Position numbers and translations under genes: made by a program. 64,000 nt of DNA from Berghia stephanieae (Eukaryota; Mollusca; Gastropoda; Nudibranchia; Aeolidiidae), in NCBI GenBank assembly GCA_034508935.3, contig CM067442.1, positions 83,590,448 through 83,654,447 of the forward strand. The letters are read 5' to 3'. Position 1 is the first letter of the stretch. Each line of letters starts with the position of its first letter. The notes beneath the pieces were generated by a model that saw only the letters and a list, made by a program, of their open reading frames with translations, made no database searches and was not told the origin of the DNA. This document shows positions 58,372-64,000 of this stretch, one piece after another.

Positions 58372-61300
58372 CATTATTATTATCATTGATGTCATAATTA
58401 TATTTATTAATCTAATAGCACTATGAGACAGAAAATGAGGCCAAATCTGCTGTTGATGCCTTAGATGGAGTTAATCATAGAGGACAGGCAATCAAAGTTG
58501 AGGTAAGATTGCAATACGCCAGCAGATCTCATAGGTAATCATCATCTCTATTACAACCATCTCTATGTCACAGCATCATTACACCTGACAACCACATCAA
58601 AACATTCTTACCATTACATCATTTAGAAAATGAAAATTCAATCCAAATTTGTATTGGACGAGCTATACCAATTCAATACTATTAATACTACATCACTACT
58701 CAACCACCACAGCATCATAACACTGGTGCGAGGCTCACTTCAAAGTAAATATGCATTTCATATTTGTATTATTCTCATGATATCCAAACTAACATCTAGG
58801 TTATCATCCTTAATTAGGTCTACATGCAACAAAATATGCATTTCATACTTACTAAGTCAGTGCAATGTGTCAGCACAGAGAATATGCTTTATTCTTTTCT
58901 TGCCTCTTCGTGGAGACACGGTCCTCTTGATTAAATATTGACACAGGACAGGATGCAAAAATCTAAACAGAGTACTAGTCCAGTGTTGATCACACCTTTG
59001 TTTATTGATAACTAACCAAATTAAAGAAGATCGCAGAGATGCCAGGCTTGAAACCACGTACATTAAGTATGCTTTCAACCAATGACAGACTGCTGTTTTT
59101 TTGGGTGTCATGAATGACATAGCGCTCTTTCAACTTTCCTGGAATTGGAAGAGTCCATTACTTCTCATGCAGGTGTAATGAGATATAGGGTTGGAATTAC
59201 GATTTTTGTCTTTGAGTGATTGTTTAGTGTGTTGAGACATGTGAAAAATCAATGAGTGCTGGGGGAACAAAATAATTCTTCTGTAAGTGGGAACATGGTT
59301 AGCGATAGACTTGTCTAATGAGAACATTTTTTTGTCATGAATTTTAATTTTTTTTTTCTCACCTTTAGTCCTCTATTGTCTATAACTATAATTTCCTAAT
59401 ATAAAATGGACCAGGAGTGCCACTATTTATTTCTTTTATGAAGTTTTCATTCGTCGTTTAATCACATGTTTACCACTATTATTGATATTTTTCAAACTAT
59501 TTAGATAACTTATAAAATTATGAAAACAAACAATTTTTGTTTTCGATTCTTTCATCTATAATTTGTTCCATTCATCATGCTCCTGTCTGAATGGATTTTA
59601 TGAGCAATCAGTTATTCAATCAGAGGCTTGAATTTAAATATAGTCAGACGTGCAAGGCCTTAATTTAGTTGAGAGAATCCAGTCTAAAGAGTTGATAGTA
59701 TATTTTTATCATGTCACATGAAGATTGATTTGAGTTTTACAGTAAATTGGATGCTAGTCCTCAAGGAAAAATAAAAAAAACCTGAAAAAACTAACCAAAG
59801 AAAAACGTGGTGAGAGTGACAAGGAACGAAAAAAAAACCCTAATTGTCTTGGAGACCTTCCTTTTAATTCCATATTAATTTTTATAATTTTATATTGAAG
59901 ATGTAATTTGATGTTGAATGGATGGTGATAAGAGACAGTTTGATATTAAATTATTTATTTGTGATTTTTAACAGTACACATTAATTGAAGGCCCTACTCA
60001 TTTTTTCTGTTTATTTTCTTCCAGATCTCCAGAAGTAGAGTTAGACAGAGACCAGGCATGGGAGGTAGAGGAGAGTGTTATCGCTGTGGTGGTGATGGTC
60101 ATTGGTCAAAGGAATGCCCTAAAGGACCGTAAGTTTTCAGTAGTGCTTTGTTACTTCTCTCATGTTGAAATAAATGCATCATGACCCGCTTAATTGCAAC
60201 AGTTCCATCACACCATTTGTTACACTTTGTCGATTCTGTTGATGATCTTTGAATTGCAGAACTGTCGACTCTATTTTCTCCTCAATTTTATTTTTTGGGT
60301 CTTTAATTAAATAAATCTTGACAAGATTTTTAAAACTTCAGTTTCTCCTTATTTTTTTTCTTCTCTTAATTTAGTGATGTTTTCACAAGTAATACGACCA
60401 GTTAAAAGTCTAAGTGTTTTTTTTAATGGCATATTTGTATTTGACCTCAACATAAATTGTTTATATCTAATAACTTTAAAGAACCAGATCAGAATCGTTG
60501 ATTTTTATGCTTTGGGTTTAGGGAAAAATCCTTTCAATAATTGGTATCAAGTTTTATTGGCATTGTGGGTTGGCAGCTCTACTTCAGAAAAGCTTGTGGA
60601 ACTGGCAATTATGTAAATAATAACAAGATATGAAGTGAATAGAAAAGTGCCAGAAAACCATGATAGACAAAAATTTTTTTGAAGTGATGGGAATTTAACC
60701 TATGATCCCACTGATACTGATATGGCCTCTTCCCCCGGCTCTGTGTAATCAGCGCCTTCTGCCTTTCAAAAAAAGGGTTTCAAATGCTATGTATCTTTTG
60801 AATTTATTTAAAAGCCCTGAATTATTTCATTTTTCTTATGATAACCATAATTTTTTTTCTTCCTTTTGGTCAGTGGGAAAATTGATGAAGCTTTGAAATT
60901 GTCCCAATTATCCGATGTGCCAATTAACCAGGGATAAACAATGTCAAAGAGGCATTGGTCCAATTAAGTGGCATTCCAATGTCTGCACTTTTAACTGTTT
61001 GATTCTTTAAAAGCTAGGTCGTAAGTGTATTGTAGATTGGGAAGCTAGACTTGTGTTTTGATCTGTAAATGACATCCAGATGCGATTTTTTAGCATGTAA
61101 ACCAAACATTTCTAATGATAAAATCCACAGATCAAGAGGAAGGGGATCAGGTGGTAGAAATCGTGACATGGGTCGGGACAGAAATGGTGGTGATTTCAGA
61201 AGAGGTGGTGGTGGTGGTTATGGATCACCTTACTACAGCGATCCTTTTGACTATTACTCTCGTCGCCCAGCCCCCCCCCCATATGATCGTCTCAGATATG

Positions 61301-61434
61301 ACCCATATGAACGTCGTGTCCCTGCTATGCCCCCAAGAGATTACTATGGATTCTCCAGAGATGCTCCAGATTACTACCGCAGATCACCTCCAGCAAGAGA
61401 CCCCTACTATGATTTTTATCTGAAGAGAAGGTAA
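57016..61434 (+). CDS. lark/RBM4-like RNA-binding protein: one RRM, CCHC zinc knuckle, RGY-rich tail (4 coding exons)
   Basis: Lark/RBM4 proteins bind pyrimidine- or A-rich RNA and control splicing and translation. Exons: 57016-57141, 58419-58502, 60025-60128, 61131-61434. All are GT-AG, phases agree, and the total is 618 nt, 205 aa. Residues 1-70 form an RRM: RNP2 is LYIGNI, then [16 protein letters not shown], and RNP1 around QDYGFVHYE is split by intron 1. [14 protein letters not shown] links to [14 protein letters not shown] (C-X2-C-X4-H-X4-C), matching the RBM4/lark linker and knuckle closely. The tail is RGRGSGGRN, then Arg/Asp/Tyr/Pro blocks such as PPRDYYGF and ends YDFYLKRR. An in-frame TGA 12 bases before the ATG supports this start. 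Lark and RBM4 normally have two RRMs; only one is present. The stop follows AGAAG|GTAAAG, a possible donor for a longer isoform. AATAAA occurs at about 61500 and 61738. Confidence 0.92.
57171..57460 (+). mobile_element. possible tRNA-like SINE in lark intron 1
   Basis: GGCGGCCAAGTGATAAAGCG resembles a tRNA A-box region and GAGATTGGTTTCAATCATGG a B-box region about 45 bases later, followed by a body ending GGCTTTGAACGACATAAAAT. Only one copy is present in the window. The open frame extending from exon 1 through here is intron read-through, not protein. A tandem 20-bp duplication (AGATTTAGCACCCTCGGATT) follows at 57602-57641. Confidence 0.4.
58022..58094. repeat. (TTA)n microsatellite
   Basis: Pure TTA run in intron 1 of the lark-like gene. 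Confidence 0.95.
58273..58385. repeat. (TTA)n microsatellite close to a splice acceptor
   Basis: About 110 bp of TTA with two TCA interruptions, ending only 33 bases before exon 2 of the lark-like gene, inside the zone that normally holds the branch point and pyrimidine tract. Confidence 0.95.
58503..60024 (+). other. intron 2 of the lark-like gene
   Basis: Bounded by GAG|GTAAGA and TTATTTTCTTCCAG. No exon, RNA gene or clear repeat recognised inside. Confidence 0.7.
60129..61130 (+). other. intron 3 of the lark-like gene
   Basis: Bounded by GGACC|GTAAGT and AAATCCACAG. No exon or RNA gene seen. A weak pogo-like stretch lies near 60890-60985. Confidence 0.7.
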
Positions 61435-61847
61435 AGATATACATACTTATTTAGCGTTAGGTATAAATTGTCTTCATTTCAGTATTTTCTGTTTGCGTAA
61501 ATAAATTAAGACTATTTGAAGTGTTGGTCGCATTATGCTAAAGTTGTTCTCCACTTAATATTTGGTCTATACATAGAATTAAACGAATGAGAATACGTAC
61601 GAAGCCTAAAAAGTGTCCACCAATGAAAGCATTCAGCGCCATTTTGTTGTTGGCTGAGAATGTAGTAATTACCATTCATTCGGTATCTATGTCAACATAA
61701 CGACACAAGAAAAACAACAAACAATATCAAAATCCACAATAAAATGTTTCAGAACTGTTGCGTATATTTATGGCACAACGAAGCTGTCAAAAAATGAAGT
61801 TAGAGAATGTGTGTAATCATGTATTATAATAACCTGTAATGTGTTTT

Positions 61848-63215
61848 CCAACCACCACATCATCTACTACTACAACCACCACCACAATATCATCACTAAC
61901 ACTACTACTACAACCACCAGCCCCACATCATTATCACTACCACTACTACTACACCACCACCAGAACATCATCATCACTACCACTACTACAATCACCACAA
62001 CCACATCATCATCACTACCACTACTACTGCAACCACCACCACCATATCATCATCATTACCACTACTACCACAACCACCACCACCACTACTACTACAACCA
62101 CCACCACATCACTACCTCAACTACTACAACCACCACCACAATAGCATCACTACCACTACTACTACAACCACCACAACCACATCGTCATCACGACCACTAC
62201 TACTACAACCACCACCATATCATTACCATTACCACTACTACTACAACCACCACTACCACCATATCATTACCATTACCACTACTACTGCAACCACCACTAC
62301 CACCATATCATCACCATTACAACTACTACTACAACCACCACAACCACATCATCATCACTACCACTACTACTACAACTACAACCACCACCACATTATCATC
62401 ACTACCACTACTACTACTGCAACCACCACCACCATATCATCATCATTGAAATATTTTTTTTTTAATTGAGCTTTATATAGTGCAATATCTACTAAATGTG
62501 CTCAAAGCGCTTTACAAGGGGTCCCTTTTCAACATTTAACATGTAGGACGGGACATGACGCCTGTTAGGCGATATTACAATTTTTCGGACAAAGACATCT
62601 CTGTTAACGGCCAGATACTCATTTTACACCTGAGTACGGTGAGAGAATGTGAGTAAAGAGCCTTTTCCAAGGACTCAACTATGCGCCGAGCGCGAGGCTC
62701 GAACCCAGGACCTTCCGATCCGGAAGCGAGTGTCATACTACTAGACCACATAGCGCATCATTACCACTACTACTACAAACACCAGCACCACATCACCATC
62801 ACGACCACTACTACTACAACCACCACCACCACCATTTCATTACCATTACCACTACTACTACAACCACCACCACATCATCATCACTACCACTACTACTACA
62901 ACTACAATCATCACCACCACCACATCATCATCACTATTACTACTACAACTACAACTACAACCACCACCAACACCACATCACCTCACTAACACTCAGTACT
63001 ACAATCACTACCATTAGGTTTTGGAGCTTTACTTCATTTGAAATAAGGAAACTTCGGAATTGTATTTGGCATTGTGTTTATATATCATAATATAATTCTA
63101 ATCAGTTATCTATTTAGAACTAGATACTATACAATATGTATGCCAAATACCACCCCAATTCCCCTTTCTTGTGTGCGGGAATTCCTCTTTCGGCATTGAA
63201 ATTGAGTGTGAGAGA
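61848..63215 (+). repeat. family B element: long trinucleotide array plus unique arm, copy 3
   Basis: Higher-order trinucleotide array built from ACAACCACCACC, ACATCATCATCACTACC and ACTACTACT blocks of about 40 bp (61848-62455 and 62757-63010), then the unique arm starting GGTTTTGGAGCTTTACTTC near 63018 with AATAAGGAAAC, GGCATTGTGTTTAT and GGAATTCCTCTTT blocks. Same order as the copies at 6.5 kb (inverted) and 27.6 kb. It contains a family T SINE. Confidence 0.7.
62462..62756 (-). mobile_element. tRNA-derived SINE (family T), full length
   Basis: Minus-strand head GCGCTATGTGGTCTAGTAG and the B box in AGGTCCTGGGTTCGAGCC; body GTGTAAAATGAGTATCTGG, ATATCGCCTAACAGGCG, CTACATGTTAAATG; end TTGTAAAGCGCTTTGAGC, TTTAGTAGATATTGCAC, TATAAAGCTC. 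The least diverged copy in the window, inserted in the trinucleotide array. Confidence 0.93.
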
Positions 63216-63589
63216 GTCATCACTACACACATAAACAACAGAAACAATTTAAAAACAAGACTATGACACGCAGCCACTCACACACGAGGCTATACTATTT
63301 ATCCTTTTCTTTATATAGAATAGGACAAGACAAACAATAGCTTGACTCTCGCTACACTTCGCATTGATGTTTGTCGTCTCACGAGTTCAACTCTCGGTCG
63401 ACCTGTCAATATTCCTTTTTGCCTCGGACGTAATCATTAATAGAATGTTGTGTGGTTTTGACCGTGAAGAAAACCTTAAGAAGTCACATTTATATCATTT
63501 TAGAGAGATCGTTTTGAATAATTTTGAGTTAAACGAGCGAGCAGCAACTTGTTTTCATGAACGGCCGATCAGCGCTTGTTTACTATAGT
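63216..63589. other. no gene recognised
   Basis: Less AT-rich sequence leading into a promoter-like segment. A 74-codon open frame at 63364 has no recognisable features. Confidence 0.4.
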
Positions 63590-63700
63590 AACGCGATTCC
63601 CAGCCAACATCAAAATGGCGGATATTTTTCTCATCGAGGCCGCTGGTTGGTTAGCCAATAAGAGCACCGTACGGTTTCCATTGGTTAAATTCCTTGGGTC
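63590..63700. promoter_or_regulatory. promoter-like segment with YY1 and two CCAAT motifs
   Basis: CATCAAAATGGCGGATATT fits a YY1 site, which often overlaps the start codon or transcription start of housekeeping genes. AGCCAATAAG and the inverted CCATTGGTT follow within 70 bases. A short ORF starting MADIFLIEAAGW begins at the ATG in the YY1 site and runs 36 codons. Any gene driven from here lies outside or across the right edge. Confidence 0.4.
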
Positions 63701-64000
63701 TATATTTATGTTATTTTTTCTATAGTTCTGGAATCGATACCGTTTTCTTTTCTTACTAAGTGCTATAGCAATTGATCTCTCAATTATATTGGGCAGATAT
63801 TTTCTTTCAGTGTGTTCGTCTTAATGTATTTTTTCTTTGTATTTCTTTGTATTTAGAGTCTATTACGTCTATAGCGCTCTTTTCCACATGGTTCATAAGT
63901 AAGACTACATTGTAAATTCTTTTTCTGTTTGTTATTTTCAATAATATATGTAAGAACATCACAATAGTCTAAAATTTGTGTGTGTCCCTGACATAATCAG

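Noticed and set aside
60890-60985. Second pogo-like MITE in lark intron 3
   Set aside because: CCAATTATCCGATGTGCCAA and CCAATTAAGTGGCATTCC look transposon-like, but neither terminus can be fixed.

Overview
This is intron-rich, AT-rich metazoan DNA. Conserved animal genes are split by GT-AG introns and buried in SINE-like repeats, fold-back MITEs, pogo/Tigger-type transposons, LINE fragments and long microsatellites. The repeat tails ending in AAAACCC(TTAAAAACAAACAAA) and the tRNA-derived SINEs resemble what is common in lophotrochozoan, especially molluscan, genomes. That placement is an inference; the window does not name a species. || Three protein genes are clear. (1) NAA20, catalytic subunit of the NatB N-terminal acetyltransferase, lies on the minus strand from 18584 down to 9600 in six coding exons, including a 25-nt microexon, and gives 173 aa. 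Thirty bases past its stop, in the same frame, is an unannotated 39-codon ORF (9569-9450) for a single-pass membrane micropeptide. (2) A SERTA-domain transcriptional cofactor (SERTAD/CDCA4 family) lies on the plus strand at 32380-33515; its C-terminal part is in a different frame from its N-terminal part. Possible 5' exons lie near 23.9-24.1 kb or 26.2 kb, and a long T-rich 3' region follows. (3) A lark/RBM4-like RNA-binding protein lies on the plus strand at 57016-61434 in four coding exons (one RRM, one CCHC zinc knuckle, an Arg/Gly/Tyr/Pro-rich tail, 205 aa), with a likely CpG-rich promoter exon near 53.15-53.35 kb. A weaker candidate is a 55-codon ORF at 38962-39129 just downstream of a TATA/ETS/CCAAT promoter-like region. 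|| Layout. 1-8.3 kb: repeats only, with a nested series (SINE-like element beside two TAA arrays, itself carrying a 407-bp MITE). 8.3-18.8 kb: NAA20 with a Tigger remnant and a 43-bp minisatellite in its introns. 17.5-26.2 kb: a Ty3/Gypsy fossil, nested fold-back MITEs, an RTE-like LINE end and a putative promoter. 27-31 kb: trinucleotide arrays, a 72-bp palindromic insertion and a 1.1-kb pogo-like element. 32-38 kb: SERTA gene. 38-53 kb: many plus-strand copies of one SINE-like family, several with exact 11-13 bp target duplications, some inserted into each other. 53-62 kb: lark-like gene. 62-64 kb: trinucleotide arrays and a YY1/CCAAT promoter-like segment at the right edge. || The three main genes show no functional linkage: one modifies nascent proteins, one is a nuclear transcription cofactor and one binds RNA. 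The most interesting items are the micropeptide riding on the NAA20 transcript, the frame switch in the SERTA gene, and the well-bounded repeat families whose ends can be read from target duplications.
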